A stretch of 51,902 nt of DNA from Actinacidiphila acididurans. Its GTDB lineage: Bacteria > Actinomycetota > Actinomycetes > Streptomycetales > Streptomycetaceae. Each line of letters starts with the position of its first letter. Within the stretch, counting starts at the first letter, position 1. Made by a program: the position numbers and the translations under genes. This document shows positions 25,362 through 32,991 of the stretch, piece by piece. The notes beneath the pieces are model-generated. The model saw nothing but the letters and a program-made list of their open reading frames with translations, searched no databases and was not told where the DNA came from. Location: assembly GCF_016918855.1 (NCBI RefSeq), contig NZ_JADKYB010000037.1, forward strand, positions 1 through 51,902. The letters are read 5' to 3'.

Positions 25362-26453
25362 ATGGCAGTGACTCTGGCCGATGTCGCAGCGCGCGCCGGG
25401 GTGTCCTCGGCGACCGTCTCCCGGGTCCTGAACGGCAACTACCCCGTGTCCGGGAGCACCCGGGAACGCGTGCAGCGCGCCGTGGAGGAACTGGACTACG
25501 TCGTCAACGGCCAGGCGCGCGCCCTTGCCGCGGCGACCTCGGACCTGGTGGGCGTGCTGGTCAACGACGTGGCCGACCCGTTCTTCGGCATCCTGGCGAG
25601 CGCGCTGCAGACCGAGATAGGGGCGGGGGCCGCGCAGCGGGGCGGCGGCGGCAAGCTGGCCGTCGTCTGCAACACCGGCGGCTCCCCCGAGGCGGAGCTG
25701 ACGTATCTCACGCTGCTCGAACGCCAGCGGGCCGCGGGCGTGGTGCTCACCGGCGGCGCCGTGGAGAGCGAGGAGCACACGGCGGCGGTCAGGGCACGGC
25801 TGGTCCGGCTCGCCGCCTCGGGCACCCGCATCGTCCTGTGCGGCCGGCCGCCCCTCACCGGGCCGGACGACGGCCCGCCGGTGACGACGGTCACCTTCGA
25901 CAACCGCGGCGGGGCCCGGCGGCTGACCGAGCATCTGCTATCCCTGGGCCACCGCAGGATCGGTTACGTCGCCGGCCCGGTCGAGCGCAGCACCACCCGG
26001 CACCGCCTGGAGGGCCACCGCGAAGCCCTGGCCGCCCGCGGGCTCGGCCCGGACACCCCCGAGGGGGCGGGCGCGCTGCGTCTGACGGTGCACGGCAGTT
26101 ACGACCGGCCCTCGGGGTACGACGCCGCACTGGAGCTGTTGCGCAGGGAGCCGCGACTGACCGCGATCGTGGCCGCCAACGACTCGGTGGCGCTGGGCGT
26201 TTGCGCGGCGCTGCGCGACCGCGGGCTGAGCATTCCGGATGATGTGTCGGTGGCCGGCTTCGACGACCTGCCGTTCAGCGCGGACGCCTGCCCTGCCCTC
26301 ACCACCGTGCGGATCCCACTGGCCGAGGCCGGGACACGGGCGGGCCGGCTGGCGATGGGACGGCAGTCCCCTCCGCCGGGCGGGGTGGCCACAATCACCA
26401 CCGAACTCATCGTCCGCGCATCCACCGCACCGCCCGTGACCAGCGGTTCCTGA
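25362..26453 (+). CDS. LacI family transcriptional regulator
   Basis: 363 aa. The N-terminal HTH is canonical: VTLADVAARAGVSSATVSRVLNGNYPVSGSTRERV, followed by a hinge helix NGQARALA. The periplasmic-binding-protein-like domain (about 60-340) includes GVLVNDVADPFFGILASAL, FDNRGGARRLTEHLLSLGHRRIGYV, AIVAANDSVALGVCAALRDRGLSIPDDVSVAGFDDLPFS and TTVRIPLAEAG. Its ligand is probably a sugar of the divergent operon. GAGGAGG lies 11 bases before the ATG, rather far, so the GTG at 25368 is a less likely alternative. Confidence 0.93.
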   Translation: MAVTLADVAARAGVSSATVSRVLNGNYPVSGSTRERVQRAVEELDYVVNGQARALAAATSDLVGVLVNDVADPFFGILASALQTEIGAGAAQRGGGGKLAVVCNTGGSPEAELTYLTLLERQRAAGVVLTGGAVESEEHTAAVRARLVRLAASGTRIVLCGRPPLTGPDDGPPVTTVTFDNRGGARRLTEHLLSLGHRRIGYVAGPVERSTTRHRLEGHREALAARGLGPDTPEGAGALRLTVHGSYDRPSGYDAALELLRREPRLTAIVAANDSVALGVCAALRDRGLSIPDDVSVAGFDDLPFSADACPALTTVRIPLAEAGTRAGRLAMGRQSPPPGGVATITTELIVRASTAPPVTSGS

Positions 26454-26507
26454 AGTTTTCCACAGGGCGGTGAAAAGCCCGCGCGCCGAGTTCCGCCATG
26501 GGTCTAC

Positions 26508-26524
26508 CTTTGACTCAGTCAAAG
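26508..26524. promoter_or_regulatory. Palindromic MarR-type operator
   Basis: CTTTGACTCAGTCAAAG is a perfect 17-bp palindrome ending 20 bp before the start of the MarR-GNAT gene. TTGACT/AGTCAA half-sites are typical of MarR operators, and the position implies autoregulation. Confidence 0.65.
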
Positions 26525-26544
26525 AAACGCACGCGGGAGGGGCC

Positions 26545-27486
26545 ATGGCCGTCGAGGAGATCCGAGAGTTCAACCGCTTCTACACCAACCTCATCGGCGC
26601 GCTGGACTACAGCCGCCACCTGCACACACCGTTCACCCTCACCGAGGCGCGCGTGCTGTACGAGCTGGCGCATGCCCCGCACACCGACGCCGCCGACCTG
26701 CGGGTCGAGCTGTCGCTGGACGCGGGTCATCTGAGCCGGATGCTCGGCAAGTTCGAGGAGCAGCAGCTCGTCACGCGCGGTCCCTCGGACAAGGACGCCC
26801 GGCGGCAGCGGATAGAGCTGACCCCGCAGGGCAGGCGGGCGGCGGCGCTGCTGGAGGAGCGGTCGCAGGAGGCGGTGGGCACCCTCGTGGGAAAGATAGC
26901 GGCCGAGGACCGGCCGCGGCTGACCGAGGCGATGCGGACCGTGCGGGACATACTGCGTGACGGCGAGCGCCCCCGCAGCCGCCCCCGGGTGGTGGTGCGC
27001 GGCACCCGCCCCGGCGACCTGGGCTGGGTCATCGAGCGCAACGCGGCGGTGTACGCGGCCGAGTTCGGCTGGAACGAGGAGTACGAGGCGCTGGTCGCCC
27101 GGATCGTCGCGGACTTCGCGGCCACCCGGGACCCGGAACGCGAGGCCGCGTGGATAGCCGAACTCGACGGCGAGCGCGCCGGGTGCGTGTTCTGCGTGCG
27201 GGACGAGGCACCAGACACCGCGCGGCTGCGGCTGCTGCTGGTGGACCCGTCGGCCCGGGGCCATGGGATCGGGGGCCGGCTGGTGGACGAATGCATCGCC
27301 TTCGCGCGCTCGGCCGGGTACGCCGAAATCGTCCTGTGGACGAATGACATACTGGCCGACGCCCGCAGGATCTACCAGCGCGCGGGGTTCGAACTCGTCG
27401 CCGAGCGGCCGCACCACAGCTTCGGCCACGACCTCGTCGGACAGGACTGGAAGCTGGTGCTGGCGACGGCACCGGACGGGCGCTGA
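26545..27486 (+). CDS. MarR regulator fused to GNAT acetyltransferase
   Basis: 313 aa. Residues 1-145 are a MarR winged helix (FTLTEARVLYELAH, DLRVELSLDAGHLSRMLGKFEEQQLV and wing SDKDARRQRIELT). Residues about 150-310 are a GNAT domain: TRPGDLGWVIERNAAVYA, LRLLLVDPSARGHGIGGRLVDECIAFARSAGY (acetyl-CoA loop) and ARRIYQRAGFELV. This fusion is known in actinobacteria and proteobacteria. The acetyltransferase part may use or sense acetyl-CoA to modulate DNA binding, or modify an amine; neither is established here. The start has GGGAGG 4 bases before the ATG. Confidence 0.9.
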   Translation: MAVEEIREFNRFYTNLIGALDYSRHLHTPFTLTEARVLYELAHAPHTDAADLRVELSLDAGHLSRMLGKFEEQQLVTRGPSDKDARRQRIELTPQGRRAAALLEERSQEAVGTLVGKIAAEDRPRLTEAMRTVRDILRDGERPRSRPRVVVRGTRPGDLGWVIERNAAVYAAEFGWNEEYEALVARIVADFAATRDPEREAAWIAELDGERAGCVFCVRDEAPDTARLRLLLVDPSARGHGIGGRLVDECIAFARSAGYAEIVLWTNDILADARRIYQRAGFELVAERPHHSFGHDLVGQDWKLVLATAPDGR

Positions 27487-27652
27487 CCGCCGCGCCCGGC
27501 AGGGCCGCTCGGGGGCAGGGGCGTCCGGTGACTGTCGCGTCGGTGACAGGGCCGCTCGGTGCCGTGGCGCGGGGCCGGAGCGTGAGGGCCCGGGCATGAG
27601 GGCCGACGCGTGGGCGCCGCGGGGCAGAGCACGGCAAGGCAAGGGGGAGACG

Positions 27653-28363
27653 ATGGCCGTTTCGATGGAGAAGGTGGCCCGGACCGCGCCGGGTCTGGTG
27701 AGCCTGTACAAGCAGGCCGCGGTGAGCCTGGACAAGCACCGGCTGTCCGGCGAGCGGGCCGCCGTCTACCTGGTGCTGGACCGGTCGGGGAGCATGCGGC
27801 CGTTCTACCGGGACGGCACCGTGCAGCACCTGGCCGAGCAGGTCCTGGGGCTGGCCGCGCACTTCGACGACGACGGCATTGTGCCGGTGGTCTTCTTCTC
27901 CACCGAGGTGGACGGAGTCGCCGAGGTGTCGCTCACCGACTACGAGGGACGGATCACCAAGCTCAACGAGGCGTACGGTCACATGGGCCGCACCGACTAC
28001 GCCGCCGCGATGGAGGCGGTGATCGGACACTACGAGCGGTCCGGGGCCACCGCACCTGCCTTCGTGGTGTTCCAGACCGACGGCGGGCCGAGCAGCAGGA
28101 GGGCGGCGGTCGACGTGCTGTGCCGGGCGGCGGAGCTGCCGTTGTTCTGGCAGTTCGTCGGATTCGGTGACGACGAGTTCCGCTTCCTGCGCCGACTGGA
28201 CGAACTCCCGGTACCGGCCAAACGGGTGGTCGACAACGCCGGGTTCTTCGCGGCGGGCACGGACCCGCGCTCCATATCCGACGGGGACCTGTACGACGAG
28301 TTGACGGCGGAGTTCCCCGAATGGCTGGCGGCAGCCCGGGCGAAGGGCATCGTCCGGGGCTGA
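27653..28363 (+). CDS. Ter-type cytoplasmic vWA domain protein
   Basis: 236 aa. The whole protein is a von Willebrand A domain of the kind found in tellurite-resistance proteins (TerF C-terminus). VYLVLDRSGSM is the MIDAS DxSxS motif. DDDGIVPVVFFSTEV, GHMGRTDYAAAME (Thr of the MIDAS), VFQTDGGPSSRRAA (Asp) and LPLFWQFVGFGDDEF complete it. Such proteins bind divalent metals and mediate complexes in the Ter stress system. No terD or other ter gene is in the window. Ribosome site: a G-rich run before the ATG at 27653. Confidence 0.88.
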   Translation: MAVSMEKVARTAPGLVSLYKQAAVSLDKHRLSGERAAVYLVLDRSGSMRPFYRDGTVQHLAEQVLGLAAHFDDDGIVPVVFFSTEVDGVAEVSLTDYEGRITKLNEAYGHMGRTDYAAAMEAVIGHYERSGATAPAFVVFQTDGGPSSRRAAVDVLCRAAELPLFWQFVGFGDDEFRFLRRLDELPVPAKRVVDNAGFFAAGTDPRSISDGDLYDELTAEFPEWLAAARAKGIVRG

Positions 28364-28369
28364 TCCCGG

Positions 28370-28398
28370 TTGACCGGGCCGGACCCGGTGCCTAGTGT
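28370..28398 (+). promoter_or_regulatory. Leaderless promoter of the TIM-barrel gene
   Basis: TTGACC (28370-28375), a 17-bp spacer and TAGTGT (28393-28398). The ATG starts 7 bp later, where transcription should begin, and no ribosome site precedes it. Confidence 0.6.
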
Positions 28399-28405
28399 CC
28401 GGCCA

Positions 28406-29203
28406 ATGAGACTCGCCTTCTCCACCCTCGGGGTCCCCGCACTGCCCGTCGACCAGGTCGTGCGGCTCGCCACCGAGCACGGCTACCACGGGGTCGAACT
28501 GCGCGCGAGCAGCGAGGAGCCCGTCCACCCCGGGCTCACCGCGGACGAGCGGCGCGAGGTGGTGGACCTGTTCGGCCGGGCCGGCATCGAGATCCTGACG
28601 GTGGCCTCCTACGCCAAGGTGGCCGCCGCCGGTGACGACAGCCCGGTGCTGGAGGAGATCGGCGCCGCCCTGCGGCTGGCCGCGGACCTGGGAGCGGCCC
28701 ATGTGCGGGTGTTCCCCGGCGGCGGGGACTCGCCCACCGCTCAGGCCGACGCCATGGCGGCGCGGCGGCTGGCCGCCGTGGCGCCCCTGGCCGAGGACCT
28801 CGGGGTACGGGTGCTGCTGGAGACCCATGACTCGCACCGGTCGGGTGCCGACGTGGCGCGGGTGCTGGGCCTGGTGGGCCACAAGTCCGTGGGCGCGTTG
28901 TGGGACGTGATGCACACCTGGCTGGCCGGGGAGCAGCCGTCGGTCACCCATCCGGTGCTCGCGCCCTACCTGGGTTATGTGCAGGTCAAGGACATCGCCT
29001 CGGCGACGGACGCCACGCCGTTGCCGTTGGGGGCGGGGGTGCTGCCCCTGGCGGAGACGGTCGAGGTGCTCAGCCGGGCCGACTGGGACGGCTGGCTGTG
29101 CTGGGAGTACGAGAAGCGGTGGTATCCGCAGGTCCCGGATCTGCCGGAACTGCTGGGGCCGGGGCGGGTGCATCTGAGCCGGTTGCTGCTGGAGTCGGCC
29201 TGA
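28406..29203 (+). CDS. Sugar phosphate isomerase/epimerase family protein
   Basis: 265 aa TIM barrel of the AP_endonuc_2 family. Metal-site segments are GYHGVELRASSEE, VRVLLETHDSHRSGADVARVL, VGALWDVMHTW, YVQVKDIAS and WLCWEYEKRWYP (Glu ligand near the end). It shares only the fold with the other family member at 21920. Substrate unknown. A leaderless promoter overlaps the tail of the vWA gene region, so it forms its own unit. Confidence 0.82.
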   Translation: MRLAFSTLGVPALPVDQVVRLATEHGYHGVELRASSEEPVHPGLTADERREVVDLFGRAGIEILTVASYAKVAAAGDDSPVLEEIGAALRLAADLGAAHVRVFPGGGDSPTAQADAMAARRLAAVAPLAEDLGVRVLLETHDSHRSGADVARVLGLVGHKSVGALWDVMHTWLAGEQPSVTHPVLAPYLGYVQVKDIASATDATPLPLGAGVLPLAETVEVLSRADWDGWLCWEYEKRWYPQVPDLPELLGPGRVHLSRLLLESA

Positions 29204-29303
29204 GCGGGCTGCGGTGGCCGGCCGCGCCGCCGCCCGGAACCGGCAGAGCCGGCGGGACGAGCCGGGCGGGCGGGAAGGGCGGGACGGAGGGAGGGATCAC
29301 GGC

Positions 29304-30206
29304 ATGCTGGATCTGGCCCGGCTGAGGGCGTTGCACGCGGTGCACGTCCACGGTTCGGTGGCGGCGGCTGCGACGGCGCTCGGGTACACGCCGTCCGCGG
29401 TGTCGCAGCAGATATCCAAGCTGGAGCGGGAGACCAGAACCGTGCTGCTGGAGCGGCAGGGGCGCGGGGTGGTGCTCACCGACGCGGCGCAGTTGCTGGT
29501 GTCCACGGCCCGGCAGGTGATGTCGCTGGTGGAGGCGGCCGAGGTCGCGCTGGAGGAGCAGCGGGGCCGGCCGACCGGACAGTTGACGGTGGCGGCCTTC
29601 CCCACGGCGGCCTGTGGGTTGCTGCCTCCGGTACTGGCCGAACTGACCGCCGCCCACCCGCTGCTCGACCTGCGACTGGTCGAGGTGGACGCGCATCTGT
29701 CGGTGGACCTGGTGGCGCGCGGCGTGGTGGACCTGGCCGTGGCGCACGACTGGGACATCGCCCCGCTGCCCGCGCCGGACGGCCTGGAGCGGGCGGTGAT
29801 CGGGGACGACCACTGCGACGTGCTGCTGCCGGCCGGTCACCCGCTGGCCGACCGGGAGGCGTTGGTGCGGGCCGACCTGGCCCGCGAGCGCTGGATCTGC
29901 CAGCCGGCCGGTTCGGTGTGTCACGACTGGCTGGTGCGCACGTTGCGGGAGGCGGGGACCGAGCCGGATCTGGCGTACCAGGTCGGCGAGTACGGCACGC
30001 AGGTGGCGCTGGTGGCGGCCGGGCTCGGAATCGCCCTGGTGCCCAGGCTCGGACGGGGCGCCATCCCCGACGGGGTGGTGGTGCGTCCGCTGGATCCGGC
30101 GCCGGTCCGCCGGCTCTACGCGCTGTGGCGGACGGGCGCCGCGCGCAGGCCGTCGATCACCGCGGCGGTCGACACGTTGCGGGCGCACTGGTCGGCTGCC
30201 GCCTGA
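29304..30206 (+). CDS. LysR family transcriptional regulator
   Basis: 300 aa. N-terminal HTH: LARLRALHAVHVHGSVAAAATALGYTPSAVSQQISKLERE, followed by VLLERQGRGVVLTDAAQLL. The C-terminal domain has the periplasmic-binding fold with GQLTVAAFPTAACGLLPPVL (first strand) and VALVAAGLGIALVPRLG. The start has GGAGGGAGGG 4-8 bases before the ATG. It follows the isomerase by 100 bp on the same strand. A palindrome GGTGCCGCGGCACC lies 2 bp past the stop and may help end transcription. Target genes are not evident, since no divergent gene is present. Confidence 0.9.
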   Translation: MLDLARLRALHAVHVHGSVAAAATALGYTPSAVSQQISKLERETRTVLLERQGRGVVLTDAAQLLVSTARQVMSLVEAAEVALEEQRGRPTGQLTVAAFPTAACGLLPPVLAELTAAHPLLDLRLVEVDAHLSVDLVARGVVDLAVAHDWDIAPLPAPDGLERAVIGDDHCDVLLPAGHPLADREALVRADLARERWICQPAGSVCHDWLVRTLREAGTEPDLAYQVGEYGTQVALVAAGLGIALVPRLGRGAIPDGVVVRPLDPAPVRRLYALWRTGAARRPSITAAVDTLRAHWSAAA

Positions 30207-30363
30207 ACGGTGCCGCGGCACCGATGATCGGGGCATGCGGGCACTGAGGCCGATGACGACAGCGGCTCGCTCCCGGGCAGGCCGGCCGGGAGTGGGTGCG
30301 GGTACGGGTGGACTCGCGGCCAGCGGTACGGAACCGGTGTCCAGTCGATCCCGTCACACCGGT

Positions 30364-30936
30364 ATGGCGAAGGTGAGCCGTGTCGCGAGTGCACTGGTGG
30401 CCGCCGCGTGTCTGGTCGGGCTGACGGTGGGCTGTGGAGGCGGTACGACCGTGACGGGAGGGCCGCCCGCCGGTCCGGGAGACGGTGTGCCGTCGTCGGC
30501 GCCGTCCGGAGGGCCGGGGCCGACCACGCCGTCGGCCACGCCAACGGCCACGGCGTCTTCTGGTGACTCCGCCGGGGCCCGTGTGGCGTACTTCTCCACT
30601 GCGTTGCGGGGACCGGACGGTCTGCACGAGGTGCTGCGGGACCGGGACGGCCTGCGGCTGTTCGCGGAAAAGGCCGCGGGTGGTGATCAGGTGGCGGCCG
30701 GGGAGATCACCGCTTCGGGCGCGGCGACCGACTTCTCACGGAAGGTCCTGGTCGGGTGGACGCGGACGACCGGGTGCGGCCGGGCCACGTCGGCGTCCCT
30801 GGTGATGACGGGCGACCGGATGGAGTTGCGGGTCGGCCGGGAGGAGGGACCGGCGGAGTGCTTCGCGCCGTATCGGGTCACGGTGGTGTTCGAGGTGGCG
30901 AAGGAACGCGTACCGGCGCGGCCGGTGTTCGCCTGA
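30364..30936 (+). CDS. Putative secreted lipoprotein
   Basis: 190 aa from ATG at 30364. A signal peptide (MAKVSRVASALVAAACLVGLTVGC) ends in a lipobox-like TVGC, then a Gly/Pro/Thr/Ser-rich linker to about residue 75. The globular part (VAYFSTALRGPDGLHEVLRDRDGL to the end) has two cysteines (TTGCGRATSAS and PAECFAPYRV) that may pair, and KVLVGWTRTTGCG resembles protease-inhibitor-like or PrcB-like secreted domains only vaguely. No confident family. The ribosome site is weak, so the start is chosen by the signal peptide. Confidence 0.65.
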   Translation: MAKVSRVASALVAAACLVGLTVGCGGGTTVTGGPPAGPGDGVPSSAPSGGPGPTTPSATPTATASSGDSAGARVAYFSTALRGPDGLHEVLRDRDGLRLFAEKAAGGDQVAAGEITASGAATDFSRKVLVGWTRTTGCGRATSASLVMTGDRMELRVGREEGPAECFAPYRVTVVFEVAKERVPARPVFA

Positions 30937-31006
30937 CCGGGGGTCAGCAGGCGAGGCAGCCAGAGCAGGCAGGACGGACGAAGGAGCGCGCCAGGCATTC
31001 ACCGGC

Positions 31007-31045
31007 GGAAAGTTCCCGGTTATCTGGAGAGGTCTGGAAGTTTCC
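31007..31045 (+). promoter_or_regulatory. Paired decamers upstream of the GH3 gene
   Basis: GGAAAGTTCC (31007-31016) and GGAAGTTTCC (31036-31045) are near-identical and 29 bp apart, 40-78 bp before the start. They resemble GAAAGTTTC-type sites of Streptomyces sugar regulators, each with one difference. Weak evidence. Confidence 0.25.
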
Positions 31046-31084
31046 TTCAGCGTGCACTCTCCTCCGTTCCGGAAGGAGTTCGTC

Positions 31085-32908
31085 ATGCATGACCGGCCTT
31101 CGCGCCGTACCGTCCTCGCCACCGCCGCTGCCATCTCGGCCGCGCTCGCCACCGGAATCCCCTCGGCCGCCGCCCGTGCGGATGCGCTCGGCGCCGCCGA
31201 CCGGCGCCGGATCCGCGCGCTCATCGGGCGGATGAGCATCGAGGAGAAGGTGGGGCAGTTGTTCGTGATGCGGGTGTACGGGAGTTCGGCGACCGACCCC
31301 GCCCCCGACGACGTCGCCGCCAACCAGAGTCAGATGGGCGTGTCCAACGCGGACGAGCTGATCGCCCGTTATCACCTCGGCGGCATCATCTATTTCGGCT
31401 GGGCGCACAACACCCAGAACCCGCACCAGATCGCCGACCTGTCCAACGGCATCCAGCGGGCGGGTCTCACCCACGGCACCCCGATCCCCTTGCTGATCTC
31501 CACCGACCAGGAGCAGGGTGCGGTCGCACGCGTCGGGGCGCCGGCCACGCTGTTCGCGGGCGGCATGGCACTCGGTGCGGACGGCAGCACCGCCGACGCC
31601 CGCACCGCGGCCCGCATCATCGGCACCGAACTGGCCGCCATGGGCATCAACCAGAACTACTCCCCTGTCTCGGACGTCAACATCAACCCGGCCAACCCGG
31701 TGATCGGCGTACGGTCCTTCGGCGCCGACCCGGCGGCGGTGGCCGCGCTGGCCGCCGCCCAGGTCAGGGGTTACCAGAGCGCCGGAATCGCGGCCACCGC
31801 CAAGCACTTCCCCGGCCACGGCGACACGGGCACCGACAGCCACTACGCGCTGCCGGTCATCACCCACACCCTGGAGCAGTGGCAGAGCATCGACGCGCCG
31901 CCGTTCCAGGCGGCCGTCGCCGCCGGCATCGACTCGATCATGACCGCGCACATCCTGGTGCCCGCACTCGACGGCTCCGGCGACCCGGCGACGCTCTCCC
32001 ACCCGATCCTCACCGGTGTCCTGCGCGAACGCCTCGGCTACGACGGAGTGGTGGTCACCGACTCCCTCGACATGGCCGGCGTACGGGAGAAGTACGGCGA
32101 CGACCGGGTGCCGGTGCTGGCGCTGAAGGCGGGCGCGGACCAGTTGCTCAACCCGCCGCTGCTGGACGTGGCCTTCCGGGGCGTGCTGGACGCGGTGGCG
32201 TCCGGCGAGCTGACCGAGGAACGCATCGACGTCTCGCTGACCCGCATCCTGGCGCTGAAGCTGCGCAAGGGCCTGTTCCGCCGGCCCTTCGTCACTCATG
32301 AGGGCGTGGACCGGGTGGTCGGGACGCCCTCCCACCTGGCCGCCGCCGACCGGATCACCGACCACGGCATCACCCTGCTGGCCAACGACGCACGATCACT
32401 GCCCTTCCCCCGCCGCTCGCACCGCCAAGTACTGGTCGTGGGCGCCGACCCGGCCGCCCCCTCCGGCACCGGCGGCCCACCGACCGCCGTCCTGGCGGCG
32501 GCGCTGACCGAACTGGGCCATCCCGCGCGGGCCCTGTCCACCGGCACCGCGCCGAGCCCGGCCCTGATCGCGCAGGCGGTCGCCGCCGCCGGCGGCATGG
32601 ACGCGGTGGTCGTGGGCACCTACAACGTCACCGCTGCCACCACCGAGCAGATCGCCCTGGTACGGGCCCTGGTCGCGACCGGCGTGCCGGTGATCCAGGT
32701 GGCGATCCGCAACCCCTACGACATCGCCTTCCTGCCGCCCACCGCCGCGTCGCTGGCCGCCTACGGCTGGACCGACGTGTCGATGCGCGCCGTGGCCCGG
32801 GCCATCGCCGGCCGGGCCCGGCCGACCGGCCGGCTCCCGGTCGCGGTGCCGCGCGCCGACGATCCTGCCACGCCGCTCTACCCGATCGGCTACGGCCTGG
32901 GGTACTGA
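31085..32908 (+). CDS. Secreted GH3 beta-N-acetylglucosaminidase-like hydrolase
   Basis: 607 aa. The N-terminus has a Tat signal (RPSRRTVLATAAAISAALATG). The GH3 barrel (about 40-370) carries KHFPGHGDTGTDSH (240-253), the NagZ-type loop whose Asp251/His253 pair acts as acid/base, and nucleophile Asp326 in VVVTDSLDM. A C-terminal GH3_C domain (about 400-607) ends in YPIGYGLGY. It should remove N-acetylglucosamine from peptidoglycan or chitin fragments outside the cell. AAGGAG lies 7 bases before the ATG at 31085. The frame is open to 31052, but the Tat start is at 31085. Confidence 0.9.
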   Translation: MHDRPSRRTVLATAAAISAALATGIPSAAARADALGAADRRRIRALIGRMSIEEKVGQLFVMRVYGSSATDPAPDDVAANQSQMGVSNADELIARYHLGGIIYFGWAHNTQNPHQIADLSNGIQRAGLTHGTPIPLLISTDQEQGAVARVGAPATLFAGGMALGADGSTADARTAARIIGTELAAMGINQNYSPVSDVNINPANPVIGVRSFGADPAAVAALAAAQVRGYQSAGIAATAKHFPGHGDTGTDSHYALPVITHTLEQWQSIDAPPFQAAVAAGIDSIMTAHILVPALDGSGDPATLSHPILTGVLRERLGYDGVVVTDSLDMAGVREKYGDDRVPVLALKAGADQLLNPPLLDVAFRGVLDAVASGELTEERIDVSLTRILALKLRKGLFRRPFVTHEGVDRVVGTPSHLAAADRITDHGITLLANDARSLPFPRRSHRQVLVVGADPAAPSGTGGPPTAVLAAALTELGHPARALSTGTAPSPALIAQAVAAAGGMDAVVVGTYNVTAATTEQIALVRALVATGVPVIQVAIRNPYDIAFLPPTAASLAAYGWTDVSMRAVARAIAGRARPTGRLPVAVPRADDPATPLYPIGYGLGY

Positions 32909-32914
32909 CCCCGC

Positions 32915-32987
32915 TCGCCCCGCGGCCCGCCACCGGTCGTGCTGCGGGGCGAACGTCCGGAAAGGCCGTACGGTCCGGGCGGACCGT
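32915..32987. terminator. Double hairpin between convergent GH3 and ABC genes
   Basis: First stem TCGCCCCGC (32915-32923) with GCGGGGCGA (32944-32952). Second stem ACGGTCC (32970-32976), loop GGGC, GGACCGT (32981-32987). Together they fill the 83-bp gap and can serve both strands. Confidence 0.6.
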
Positions 32988-32991
32988 GTGG

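Noticed and set aside
29209..30225. Open frame start of lysR at 29214 instead of 29304
   Set aside because: The upstream codons are Arg/Gly-rich without a ribosome site, while 29304 has GGAGGGAGGG and begins the LysR HTH.
31022..31042. DasR-type site near GAGAGGTCTGGAAGT before the GH3 gene
   Set aside because: Only about 9 of 16 positions fit the ACTGGTCTAGACCACT consensus by eye, and one half-site is lost.
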